Source: Omphiscola glabra
Taxonomy: Eukaryota; Mollusca; Gastropoda; Lymnaeidae
NCBI GenBank assembly: GCA_964017045.1
Contig: OZ024796.1
Coordinates: forward strand, 374,501-438,500
Length of the DNA stretch: 64,000 nt
Direction of reading: 5' to 3'
In this document: positions 12,222-25,500 of the stretch, piece after piece
Layout of the letters: each line of letters starts with the position of its first letter
Position numbering within the stretch: the first letter of the stretch is position 1
Made by a program: the position numbers and the translations under genes
The notes under the pieces: generated by a model
Told to the model about the DNA's origin: nothing
The model's input: the letters and a program-made list of their open reading frames with translations, nothing else
Databases searched by the model: none

Positions 12222-15200
12222 TTACTACCAAAGCCTTGGTCTTTACTGCAAACACATTGGTCTTTACTACCAAAACCTTGGTCTTTACTGCAAACACATT
12301 GGTCTTTACTGCAAACACATTGGTCTTTACTGCAAACACATTGGTCTTTACTGCAAACACATTGGTCTTTACTGCAAACACATTGATCTTTACTGCAAAC
12401 ACATTGGTCTTTACTGCAAACACATTGGTCTTTACTGCAAACACATTGGTCTTTACTGCAAACACATTGGTCTTTACTGCAAACACATTGGTCTTTACTG
12501 CAAACACATTGGTCTTTACTGCAAACACATTGGTCTTTACTGCAAACACATTGGTCTTTACTACAAACACATTGGTCTTTACTGCAAACACATTGGTCTT
12601 TACTGCAAACACATTGGTCTTTACTACCAAAACCTTGGTCTTTACTGCAAACACATTGGTCTTTACTGCAAACACATTGGTCTTTACTGCAAACACATTG
12701 GTCTTTACTGCAAACACATTGGTCTTTACTGCAAACACATTGGTCTTTACTACAAACACATTGGTCTTTACTGCAAACACATTGGTCTTTACTGCAAACA
12801 CATTGGTCTTTACTGCAAACACATTGGTCTTTACTACAAACACATTGGTGTTTACTACAAACACATTGGTCTTTACTGCAAACACATTGGTCTTTACTAC
12901 AAACACATTGGTCTTTACTACAAACACATTGGTCTTTACTACAAACACATTGGTCTTTACTGCAAACACATTGGTCTTTACTGCAAACACATTGGTCTTT
13001 ACTGCAAACACATTGGTCTTTACTGCAAACACATTGGTCTTTACTGCAAACACATTGGTCTTTACTGCAAACACATTGGTCTTTACTGCAAACACATTGG
13101 TCTTTACTACAAACACATTGGTCTTTACTACAAACACATTGGTCGTTACTGCAAACACATTGATCTTTACTGCAAACACATTGGTCTTTACTGCAAACAC
13201 ATTGGTCTTTACTACAAACACATTGGTCTTTAATACAAACACATTGGTCTTTACTGCAAACACATTGGTCTTTACTACAAACACATTGGTCTTTACTACA
13301 AACACATTGGTCTTTACTACAAACACATTGGTCTTTACTGCAAACACATTGGTCTTTACTGCAAAAAGATTGGTCTTTACTGCAAACACATTGGTCTTTA
13401 ATACAAACACATTGGTCTTTACTGCAAACACATTGGTCTTTACTGCAAACACATTGGTCTTTACTACAAACACATTGGTCTTTACTACAAACACATTGGT
13501 CTTTACTACCAAAACATTGGTCTTTAATGCAAACACATTGGTCTTTACTGCAAACACATTGGTCTTTACTGCAAACACATTGGTCTTTACTGCAAACACA
13601 TTGGTCTTTACTACAAACACATTGGTCTTTACTACAAACACATTGGTCTTTACTGCAAACACATTGGTCTTTACTACAAACACATTGGTCTTTACTACAA
13701 ACACATTGGTCTTTACTGCAAACACATTGGTCTTTACTGCAAACACATTGGTCTTTACTGCAAACACATTGGTCTTTACTGCAAACACATTGGTCTTTAC
13801 TGCAAACACATTGGTCTTTACTACAAACACATTGGTCTATACTGCAAACACATTGGTCTTTACTGCAAACACATTGGTCTTTACTACAAACACATTGGTC
13901 TTTACTACAAACACATTGGTCTTTACTACCAAAACATTGGTCTTTACTGCAAACACATTGGTCTTTACTGCAAACACATTGGTCTTTACTGCAAACACAT
14001 TGGTCTTTACTGCAAACACATTGGTCTTTACTGCAAACACATTGGTCTTTACTGCAAACACATTGGTCTTTACTGCAAACACATTGGTCTTTACTGCAAA
14101 CACATTGGTCTTTACTGCAAACACATTGGTCTTTACTGCAAACACATTGGTCTTTACTACAAACACATTGGTCTTTACTGCAAACACATTGGTCTTTACT
14201 GAAAACACATTGGTCTTTACTGCAAACACATTGGTCTTTACTGCAAACACATTGGTCTTTACTGCAAACACATTGGTCTTTACTGCAAACACATTGGTCT
14301 TTACTACAAACACATTGGTCTTTACTACAAACACATTGGTCTTTACTACAAACACATTGGTCTTTACTACCAAAACATTGGTCTTTACTGCAAACACATT
14401 GGTCTTTACTGCAAACACATTGGTCTTTACTGCAAACACATTGGTCTTTACTGCAAACACATTGGTCTTTACTGCAAACACATTGATCTTTACTGCAAAC
14501 ACATTGGTCTTTACTGCAAACACATTGGTCTTTACTGCAAACACATTGGTCTTTACTGCAAACACATTGGTCTTTACTGCAAACACATTGGTCTTTACTG
14601 CAAACACATTGGTCTTTACTGCAAACACATTGGTCTTTACTACAAACACATTGGTCTTTACTGCAAACACATTGGTCTTTACTATAAACACATTGGTCTT
14701 TACTACAAACACATTGGTCTTTACTACAAACACATTGGTCTTTACTACCAAAACATTGGTCTTTACTGCAAACACATTGGTCTTTACTGCAAACACATTG
14801 GTCTTTACTACAAACACATTGGTCTTTACTGCAAACACATTGGTCTTTACTACAAACACATTGGTCTTTACTACCAAAACATTGGTCTTTACTGCAAACA
14901 CATTGTTCTTTACTGCAAACACATTGGTCTTTACTACAAACACATTGGTCTTTACTACAAACACATTGGTCTTTACTGCAAACACATTGGTCTTTACTAC
15001 AAACACATTGGTCTTTACTGCAAACACATTGGTCTTTACTACAAACACATTGGTCTTTACTACAAACACATTGGTCTTTACTGCAAACACATTGGTCTTT
15101 ACTACAAACACATTGGTCTTTACTGCAAACACATTGGTCTTTACTACAAACACATTGGTCTTTACTACAAACACATTGGTCTTTACTGCAAACACATTGG

Positions 15201-18200
15201 TCTTTACTGCAAACACATTGGTCTTTACTGCAAACACATTGGTCTTTACTACAAACACATTGGTCTTTACTGCAAACACATTGGTCTTTACTGCAAACAC
15301 ATTGGTCTTTACTGCAAACACATTGGTCTTTACTGCAAACACATTGGTCTTTACTGCAAACACATTGGTCTTTACTGCAAACACATTGGTCTTTACTGCA
15401 AACACATTGGTCTTTACTGCAAACACATTGGTCTTTACTGCAAACACATTGGTCTTTACTGCAAACACATTGGTCTTTACTGCAAACACATTGGTCTTTA
15501 CTACAAACACATTGGTCTTTACTGCAAACACATTGGTCTTTACTGCAAACACATTGGTCTTTACTGCAAACACCTTGATCTTTACTACAAACACATTGGT
15601 CTTTACTGCAAACACATTGGTCTTTACTACAAACACATTAGTCTTTACAGCAAACACCTTGGTCTTTACTACAAACACATTGGTCTTTACTACAAACACA
15701 TTGGTCTTTACTGCAAACACATTGGTCTTTATTGCAAACACATTGGTCTTTACTGCAAACACATTGGTCTTTACTGCAAACACATTGGTCTTTACTACAA
15801 ACACATTGGTCTTTACTACAAACACATTGGTCTTTACTACAAACACATTGGTCTTTACTACCAAAACATTGGTCTTTACTGCAAACACATTGGTCTTTAC
15901 TGCAAACACATTGGTCTTTACTGCAAACACATTGGTCTTTACTGCAAACACATTGGTCTTTACTGCAAACACATTGGTCTTTACTGCAAACACATTGGTC
16001 TTTACTGCAAACACATTGGTCTTTACTACAAACACATTGGTCTTTACTGCAAACACATTGGTCTTTACTATAAACACATTGGTCTTTACTACAAACACAT
16101 TGGTCTTTACTACAAACACATTGGTCTTTACTACCAAAACATTGGTCTTTACTGCAAACACATTGGTCTTTACTGCAAACACATTGGTCTTTACTACAAA
16201 CACATTGGTCTTTACTGCAAACACATTGGTCTTTACTACAAACACATTGGTCTTTACTACCAAAACATTGGTCTTTACTGCAAACACATTGTTCTTTACT
16301 GCAAACACATTGGTCTTTACTACAAACACATTGGTCTTTACTACAAACACATTGGTCTTTACTGCAAACACATTGGTCTTTACTACAAACACATTGGTCT
16401 TTACTGCAAACACATTGGTCTTTACTACAAACACATTGGTCTTTACTACAAACACATTGGTCTTTACTGCAAACACATTGGTCTTTACTACAAACACATT
16501 GGTCTTTACTGCAAACACATTGGTCTTTACTACAAACACATTGGTCTTTACTACAAACACATTGGTCTTTACTGCAAACACATTGGTCTTTACTGCAAAC
16601 ACATTGGTCTTTACTGCAAACACATTGGTCTTTACTACAAACACATTGGTCTTTACTGCAAACACATTGGTCTTTACTGCAAACACATTGGTCTTTACTG
16701 CAAACACATTGGTCTTTACTGCAAACACATTGGTCTTTACTGCAAACACATTGGTCTTTACTGCAAACACATTGGTCTTTACTGCAAACACATTGGTCTT
16801 TACTGCAAACACATTGGTCTTTATTGCAAACACATTGGTCTTTACTGCAAACACATTGGTCTTTACTGCAAACACATTGGTCTTTACTACAAACACATTG
16901 GTCTTTACTGCAAACACATTGGTCTTTACTGCAAACACATTGGTCTTTACTGCAAACACCTTGATCTTTACTACAAACACATTGGTCTTTACTGCAAACA
17001 CATTGGTCTTTACTACAAACACATTAGTCTTTACAGCAAACACCTTGGTCTTTACTACAAACACATTGGTCTTTACTACAAACACATTGGTCTTTACTGC
17101 AAACACATTGGTCTTTATTGCAAACATATTGGTCTTTACTGCAAACACATTGGTCTTTACTGCAAACACATTGGTCTTTACTACAAACACATTGGTCTTT
17201 ACTACAAACACATTGGTCTTTACTACAAACACATTGGTCTTTACTACCAAAACATTGGTCTTTACTGCAAACACATTGGTCTTTACTGCAAACACATTGG
17301 TCTTTACTGCAAACACATTGGTCTTTACTGCAAACACATTGGTCTTTACTGCAAACACATTGGTCTTTACTGCAAACACATTGGTCTTTACTGCAAACAC
17401 ATTGGTCTTTACTGCAAACACATTGGTCTTTACTGCAAACACATTGGTCTTTACTGTCTTTACTACAAACACATTGGTCTTTACTGCAAACACATTGGTC
17501 TTTACTGCAAACACATTGGTCTTTACTGCAAACACCTTGATCTTTACTACAAACACATTGGTCTTTACTGCAAACACATTGGTCTTTACTACAAACACAT
17601 TAGTCTTTACAGCAAACACCTTGGTCTTTACTACAAACACATTGGTCTTTACTACAAACACATTGGTCTTTACTGCAAACACATTGGTCTTTATTGCAAA
17701 CACATTGGTCTTTACTGCAAACACATTGGTCTTTACTGCAAACACATTGGTCTTTACTACAAACACATTGGTCTTTACTACAAACACATTGGTCTTTACT
17801 ACAAACACATTGGTCTTTACTACCAAAACATTGGTCTTTACTGCAAACACATTGGTCTTTACTGCAAACACATTGGTCTTTACTGCAAACACATTGGTCT
17901 TTACTGCAAACACATTGGTCTTTACTGCAAACACATTGGTCTTTACTGCAAACACATTGGTCTTTACTGCAAACACATTGGTCTTTACTACAAACACATT
18001 GGTCTTTACTGCAAACACATTGGTCTTTACTGCAAACACATTGGTCTTTACTACAAACACATTGGTCTTTACTGCAAACACATTGGTCTTTACTGCAAAC
18101 ACATTGGTCTTTACTGCAAACACCTTGATCTTTACTACAAACACATTGGTCTTTACTGCAAACACATTGGTCTTTACTACAAACACATTAGTCTTTACAG

Positions 18201-19995
18201 CAAACACCTTGGTCTTTACTACAAACACATTGGTCTTTACTACAAACACATTGGTCTTTACTGCAAACACATTGGTCTTTATTGCAAACACATTGGTCTT
18301 TACTGCAAACACATTGGTCTTTACTGCAAACACATTGGTCTTTACTACAAACACATTGGTCTTTACTACAAACACATTGGTCTTTACTACAAACACATTG
18401 GTCTTTACTACCAAAACATTGGTCTTTACTGCAAACACATTGGTCTTTACTGCAAACACATTGGTCTTTACTGCAAACACATTGGTCTTTACTGCAAACA
18501 CATTGGTCTTTACTGCAAACACATTGGTCTTTACTGCAAACACATTGGTCTTTACTGCAAACACATTGGTCTTTACTGCAAACACATTGGTCTTTACTGC
18601 AAACACATTGGTCTTTACTACAAACACATTGGTCTTTACTGCAAACACATTGGTCTTTACTACAAACACATTGGTCTTTACTACAAACACATTGGTCTTT
18701 ACTACAAACACATTGGTCTTTACTACCAAAACATTGGTCTTTACTGCAAACACATTGGTCTTTACTGCAAACACATTGGTCTTTACTACAAACTCATTGG
18801 TCTTTACTACAAACACATTGGTCTTTACTGCAAACACATTGGTTTTTACTACAAACACATTGGTCTTTACTGCAAACGCATTGGTCTTTACTGCAAACAC
18901 ATTGGTCTTTACTACAAACACATTGGTCTTTACTACAAACACATTGGTCTTTACTGCAAACACATTGGTCTTTACTGCAAACACGTTGGTCTTTACTACA
19001 AACACATTGGTCTTTACTGCAAACACATTGGTCTTTACTACAAACACATTGGTCTTTACTGCAAACACATTGGTCTTTACTGCAAACACATTGGTCTTTA
19101 CTGCAAACACATTGGTCTTTACTGCAAACACATTGGTCTTTACTGCAAACACATTGGTCTTTACTACAAACACATTGGTCTTTACTACAAACACATTGGT
19201 CTTTACTACAAACACATTGGTCTTTACTGCAAACACATTGGTCTTTACTACAAACACATTGGTCTTTACTACAAACACATTGATCTTTACTACAAACACA
19301 TTGGTCTTTACTACAAACACATTGGTCTTTACTACAAACACATTGGTCTTTACTGCAAACACATTGGTCTTTACTGCAAACACATTGGTCTTTACTACAA
19401 ACACATTGGTCTTTACTACAAACAAATTGGTCTTTACTACAAACACATTGGTCTTTACTACAAAAACCTTGATCTTTACTACAAACACATTGGTCTTTAC
19501 TACAAACACATTGGTCTTTACTACAAACACATTGGTCTTTACTGCAAACACCTTGATCTTTACTACAAACACATTGGTCTTTACTGCAAACACATTGGTC
19601 TTTACTACAAACACATTGGTCTTTACAGCAAACACCTTGGTCTTTACTACAAACACATTGGTCTTTACTACAAACACATTGGTCTTACTGCAAACACATT
19701 GGTCTTTACTACAAACACATTGGTCTTTACTACAAACACATTGGTCTTTACTACAAACACATTGGTCTTTAATACAAACACATTGGTCTTTACTGCAAAC
19801 ACCTTGATCTTTACTGCAAACACATTGGTCTTTACTGCAAACACATTGGTCTTTACTACAAACACATTGGTCTTTACTACAAACACATTGGTCTTTACTA
19901 CAAACACATTGGTCTTTACTACAAACACATTGGTCTTTACTACAAACACATTGGTCTTTACTACAAAACCTTGATCTTTACTACAAACACACTAA
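12222..19995. repeat. 21-bp satellite array, about 370 copies, with higher-order structure
   Basis: The unit is ACATTGGTCTTTACTGCAAAC with common variants (TACAAAC, TACCAAAAC, TTGATC). Because 21 is a multiple of 3 and the unit lacks stops in several frames, very long open frames appear on both strands (for example NTLVFTA repeated); they are not evidence of a protein. Rare variants recur at fixed spacing. CATTGTTCTT occurs at 14,901 and 16,287. ACATTAGTC ends its ATTA at 15,640, 17,026, 17,602 and 18,190. The array therefore contains a 1,386-bp (66-unit) duplication and then copies of a 588-bp (28-unit) block, one with a 12-bp deletion near 17,455. Single-base loss at about 19,685 shifts the frame. 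Confidence 0.97.
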
Positions 19996-20610
19996 AAAAA
20001 GAGGAACTTAATACATATAAACATAGTTGTTTCCCTTAGAACCTTCCTCTCAACCAAAATTGTTTCCCTTAGTCCTCCTCAAGTCGAGGCTTATCCGAAG
20101 TTGTTTGTAGAGATTTTGGGATAACTTCCCACACAAGAGAGCTCTTACTAAAAGGGAGATTATCTCTGACTTCAAACCTTCACAGTGATGGTCTCAATCA
20201 GAGTTTCACGTCCAACACTCGGCTGTTCGTTTCTTGATGTTAAAAAAACGACAAAGTGTGGGTGTAAATAACGACAACGTGTGGATGTAAATAACTACAA
20301 CGTGTGGATGTAAATACCAATAGCTTCTTTGATTGGTGATGCCTTAAAGATCAATTTTAACTTTTTTTTATGTATCACAAACATGTAAGCTCTTATTGTT
20401 CTAGGAGCGGCAATTGCATTCTTCATACTTGATTAGAAATGACAGCAGTAGTATAACGTGAAGTTACTTGACAAAACATACATTCAAGTAACAGACGTTA
20501 TTAGCATCCCAATGAGTGCTAACTTCTGGTGATTTACATTTGGTTTGTGATAAACACTTTTTTATGAGATTCTAATTTTGTTATTATTCCTTATTTTTCT
20601 ATATAGTTTG
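19996..20610. other. No gene seen
   Basis: Contains a three-copy repeat of AACGACAACGTGTGGATGTA near 20,265-20,320 and otherwise unique AT-rich sequence. Confidence 0.5.
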
Positions 20611-20624
20611 AGGACCCACGATCC

Positions 20625-20810
20625 ATTTATTGATCATTCTCGCTCCTGGTTTGATCTCAGTTTGCCTTCCCTTAGATAAGTTGCCGTCCAAGACTAACGA
20701 GTCCCATCCACCCGGGTTCTTTGGGATGTTGGCCTTGATGGGGACTGAACTCCAGACCACCATCTGCTATTTTGACTGAGTCAGTTTAGACCGCTCGCCC
20801 CCCCTCCCCA
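20625..20810 (-). mobile_element. tRNA-derived SINE, partial
   Basis: On the minus strand it reads GCGGTCTAAACTGACTCAGT, then GGTCTGGAGTTCAGTCCCC (B-box-like), then CCCGGGTGGATGGGACTCGT and GGCAACTTATCTAAGGGA. The body matches the copies at 47,275-47,700 (plus) and 32,705-33,230 (minus). Confidence 0.65.
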
Positions 20811-20884
20811 TCCCAGCATTTACAATAACAATAGTTGATATACCATTGTTATTGTGTCCTACGACAGTAACACGTAATCTAATC

Positions 20885-21065
20885 TCAATTTATTTAGACA
20901 TCCATGTTCCCTTGTTATCTAAATTTTATTGACATATCCATGTTCCCTTGTTATCTAAAGTTTATTGACATATCCATGTTCCTTTGTTATCTAAAGTTTA
21001 TTTAGACATCCATGTTCCCTTGGTATCTAAAGTTTATTGAGACATCCATGTTCCCTTGTTCATCG
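20885..21065. repeat. About 37-bp minisatellite
   Basis: About five copies of TCCATGTTCCCTTGTTATCT then AAAGTTTATTGACA. Confidence 0.85.
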
Positions 21066-21644
21066 ATCACACGATACATCAATTATTAAACGCATCCATA
21101 TTTATACAAAATAAATGCAAATATATAAACGGGAAAACCCATCCTTGATAGGAATGTAATCAACTGGAAAAAAGTAATGGAATGATCCATTATGATAAAT
21201 CGTGTATCTTATGTGAATATTGTGAGAAACCTTCAGAATAAAAACTCTCGAATCATCTGAGCATTCAATGGCAATCCATTGTCTGCTTCGAGGATAAACT
21301 AGCGTCCCATAATGCAACATTCGTTAAAACGCAATTCAGTATCAGTATGTATGTTTTTGTTTGTTGGCTAAACTGACCTCTATCATTTACATGTTGCCGC
21401 GGAGGGGCTATTTATAGTATGATAATTGTGTAAAGTTTAGTGACCTCTCAGAGGAAATGTACCGTTATTTATAGTCGTTATAATGGATAAGTTGACAGCG
21501 TTGGTATCAACAAAATAAGTGGAAGTAACGACGCTCAGATTACTTCCGATCAAAAATAACATTTCAAACATAGCATGTCATTGTTGTTGACATCTGAAGA
21601 TATTGACAATTAATTTCCTTTCCCTTTTGGAGATTCTGTATGGG

Positions 21645-21940
21645 AGGATTACCGGAAATTTGTTTGAAAGCAATTTCGTCGACGGAAAATTGATTGACGG
21701 AAGTTTGATCGAACGGAAGTTTGGTCGATTTTTATTTTTCAGTTCACACGAGCAAATTTTCGTCAAATTTAATTTTTGAATGCATTATTATACTATAGAG
21801 TATAACCCATTATTATACTATAGAGTATAACCCATTATTATAATAATATAGTATAACAAAAAAGAAATGCCTTCAAAAAGAAATTTAACGCAAAATTTAA
21901 TCTTGTGAACTGAACAAAAAATTTCAACTTACACATTATT
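21645..21940. mobile_element. Foldback MITE, diverged copy
   Basis: The left arm TTACCGGAAATTTG ... CGTCGACGGAAAATTGATTG is clear. The right arm survives only as CTTGTGAACTGAACAAAAAA and following bases. The centre holds three copies of TATTATACTATAGAGTATAA. Confidence 0.7.
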
Positions 21941-21984
21941 TGAACGTTTGATTGACCATCTTATTAGTAGCATTTGGTCAACTA

Positions 21985-22205
21985 TTTTATGCACTTTTTA
22001 TTGGTCCTGTTATTGGACCTCGTATTGGACCTCTTATTTGGTCTCTTATCAGACCTCTTATCGGACGTCTTATGGTACCTCTTATTGGACCTTTTATTTG
22101 GTCTCTTATTTGACATCTTCTTGGCCCTCGTATTGGACCTCTTATTGGCCCTCTTATTGTACATCTTAACGGACCTCTTATAAGACCTCTTAAAGGACAG
22201 CTTAT
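21985..22205. repeat. 10-11-bp GGACCTCTTAT repeat
   Basis: Irregular tandem copies of TTGGACCTCTTA with TTTGGTCTCTTA variants lie just upstream of RTK exon 1. Confidence 0.8.
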
Positions 22206-22284
22206 TTGACCTTTCTACTGTTAACAAAAATCTATTGTGTCCAAATTCACACCATACTTAATTCGTGCCTTAAATCTATTTCAG

Positions 22285-22524
22285 ATTGTCCAGTCGGCCT
22301 GTGGGGGGACAGCTGCCAAAAGATGTGTCCAGTCGGCCTGTGGGGGGACAGCTGCCAGAAGATGTGTCCAGCCGGCTGTCTGACCGACTGCAAACAGGAA
22401 GGAGACAAATGTGCTGTGGGCTGCACCATGAAGCAAGGAAAATGTTTTGGTGGCTGCAACAAGCTAGACGGGAAGTGTGTGGCAGGATGTGGTGAGGGCT
22501 GGTTCGGAACTAACTGTGAAAAAA
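22285..22524 (+). CDS. RTK exon 1 of those seen: EGF-like modules with internal duplication
   Basis: The exon lies between TTTCAG and AAAA|GTGAGT, 240 bp, phase 1 to 1. It encodes a cysteine-rich stretch starting [14 protein letters not shown] and ending [12 protein letters not shown]. The 13-residue block [13 protein letters not shown] occurs twice in tandem (39-bp period, 22,287 and 22,326), followed by a diverged third start at 22,365. This is an in-frame duplication of the exon's 5' end. The remaining cysteine spacing (GC-x-DC, KCAVGC, KCFGGC, KCVAGC) resembles MEGF/laminin-type EGF repeats. Module boundaries are uncertain because of the duplication. Confidence 0.85.
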
Positions 22525-25500
22525 GTGAGTTCGAAATGTTGACCCCAAAAAAACGTCGCCATTGGGATCTTGAAGTTTTTGTAATGAATGTGGCGTAGGA
22601 ATACGTGCGGCACTTCTTTTCTTTATATTGAGAGGTGGTATTTTGGGCGAAGTGCAGAGGTTTTTTTGTTGTTGTTTTTAAATGGGGCGACAAAAACCCT
22701 ACGCCGCCCAGGCGCCACTTACCCTATCACCTGACCAGCCCCTGTCACTGCCACTTACCCTATCACCTGACCAGCCCCTGTCACTGCCACTTACCCTATC
22801 ACCTGACCAGCCCCTGTCACTGCCACTTACCCTATCACCTGACAAGCTCCTGTCACTGCCACTTACCCTATCACCTGACCAGCCCCTGTCACTGCCACTT
22901 ACCTTATCACCTGACCAGCCCCTTTCACTGCCACTTACCCTATCACCTGACCAGCCCCTGTCACTGCCACTTACCTTATCAGTGAATCTCTTTGAATTGA
23001 ATAAATTACAATAATGATAACTAATAGTTGCTATTTTGTTTGAATCCACGAACTAAACTAGATATTTTAAGCATTGGTGTTTGATGGGGAGGTGGGTAAG
23101 TTTTGGTGTTTGATGGGGAGGTGGGTAAGTCTTGGTGTTAGAAGGGGATGGTGGGTAAGTCTTGGTGTTTGATGGGGAGGTGGGTATGTCTTGGTGTTTG
23201 ATGGGGAGGTGGGTAAGTCTTGTTGTTTGATGGGGATGGTGGGTAAGTCTTGGTGTTTGATGGCGAGGGTGGGTAAGCCTTGGTGTTTGATGGGGATGGT
23301 GGGTAAGTCTTGGTGTTTAATGGCGAGGGTGGGTAAGCCTTGGTGTTTGATGGGGATGGTGGGTAAGTCTATGTGTTTGATGGGGAGGTCGGCTGGTCAA
23401 CAATCAATTATAGCTTCATTGTCGCCATCACGCCTGTATTCTATGACTCGTAGTTTTGAATCTATGTTTTCACTTGTCCACAGTCTGTAATGACCAACAC
23501 TATGGTTACAACTGTGTCAACACTTGCGGTCACTGTTACAACGAAGAACCTTGTAACGCCGTTACTGGAGAGTGTAAATATGGATGTGTCCAAGGCTTCC
23601 GAGGCAGCAGCTGCAAGCAACGTAGGCAGAAGAAAACAATTGCTATAGACATATTTGTTTTTCTTTTCATTATTTTTGTTCTCTAAATAAATTGTCATGA
23701 GTTTGGTTACTTTGTCAACTATTGCATACATCTGTCAATAGGACCGGTGTATATCAACATTCTTATCCTAATAATTTATAACACAAGATGATATATTTTT
23801 TGATAATTGATTATCTTTCAGAAATTTATTTTAATTTGCCCAACAATCAATTTGTTTATAATTTATAATAATTTCTTTCTGGATGTCTTGTTTGTGACGT
23901 CCTGTTTGTGACTTGCATCTGTAGTAAGAAAATTTTCTTGAAACTTCCACTACAATACTGACTCTTCTGACGCATGTCCACTGCAAAACTGACTCTCCTG
24001 ACGCACTTTCACGACAATACTGACTCTTCTATCGCACCTCTACTGCAATACTGACTATTCTAACATATTGTAGATTACTTTTTTTGAAATATATAATTAC
24101 CGTGTGCCTTTGAAAAAGTGATATTTCAACTTAAAGTATCAATATTTTTCAAATGACAGATTGTGAAGACAACACTTATGGCTACAACTGTAATGAAACT
24201 TGCGGCCATTGCAGACGGAACGAATCTTGTAACAAGATGACTGGGAAATGTACTGGGGGCTGTGACCGGGGCTGGTCTGGTGATACGTGCAAACAAGGTG
24301 AGTGGTGGGGGACTGTGACAGTAGGCTGTGACTGGGGCAGGTCTGGTGATACGTGCAAACAAGGTGAGTGGTGGGGGGCTGTGACAGTAAGCTGTAACAG
24401 GGGCAGTGACAGTTGCAAACAAGGTACCCGTCATGGGCTGCGACAGGCGGGGTTGTCATATACAGGGCTGGTCTGGTAATACGTTAAATAAGGTGAGTGA
24501 CATGGAAATGAGTGAAACAAAGTTTGGGAAAACCTGAAAAAAATAATAATGCAACAAAACAACGAACGTATCGGCAAGAAGCCTTCATCAGTCAAAAGTC
24601 AAAGCAGAATTAAATAAAAATAACACTTAGCTGAAATGTAGAATCCAAGGGGAATAAAGGATTATTTGTAATTAGAAACATCACCATGGTAACCGTGGAA
24701 AACAGTTGTCATTATGAACGTCTCTTTCAAATGTAAAAATAATTTCATGAAGAAGTGTGTACAGGAAACATGACATTTGTGAACATATGACATTTGTGAA
24801 CATATGACATTTGAGAATATATGACATTTGTGAACATATGACATTTGTGGACATATGACATTTGCAGGGGGGGGAGAGACAACAAAATAGAGTTACACAA
24901 AATGAAACCAGTGTTTATGATGTTTATAAGGTTCATCAAAATAAAAATAGACAGATAGGAAGGCGCTTCATTCTCATAGGGGGGCGCTGCATTCTCATAA
25001 GAAGGTGCTTCATTCTCATAGGGGGCGCTGCATTCTCATAGGAAGGCGCTTCATTCTTGTAGGAGGGTGCTTCATTTTCATAGGAGGGTGCTTCATTCTC
25101 ATAGGAGGGTGCTTCATTCTCATAGGAGGGTGCTTCATTCTCATAGGAGGGTGCTTCATTCTCATTGGAGGGTGCTTCATTCTCATAGGAGGGTGCTTCA
25201 TTCTCATAGGAGGGTGCTTCATTCTCATAGGAGGGTGCTTCTTTCTCACACGCATAGTCTTTTCTAAACCCTTCAACTGTTGCACTTGCTTGAAGTTCAT
25301 TTAAACAAATTTACGATTCTATCGTCCCCCAAAGAATTTTTTTAACATTTGTCTTGAGAACTTGCCCATATATCAATATAAGATGAGAACTTGGCCATAT
25401 ATCAATATAGGATGAGAACTTGGCCATATATCAATATAGGATTAAAACTTGGCCATATATCAATATGGGATGAGAACTTGGTCATATATCAATATGGGAT

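Noticed and set aside
12236..19807. A 2,523-codon open frame of repeated NTLVFTA, plus a 1,946-codon frame on the other strand
   Set aside because: Both follow from a stop-free 21-bp unit. Several frames are open at once, there is no domain, and single-base indels simply switch frames.
21102..21320. A 72-residue minus-strand frame with non-repetitive composition
   Set aside because: No domain, no matching splice sites and no neighbouring minus-strand exons were found. It could be real but cannot be supported.
22206..22284. Extending exon 1 upstream to an in-frame ATG at 22,206
   Set aside because: The translated stretch is not EGF-like or a clear signal peptide, and TTTCAG at 22,279-22,284 is a good phase-1 acceptor like those of the sister exons.
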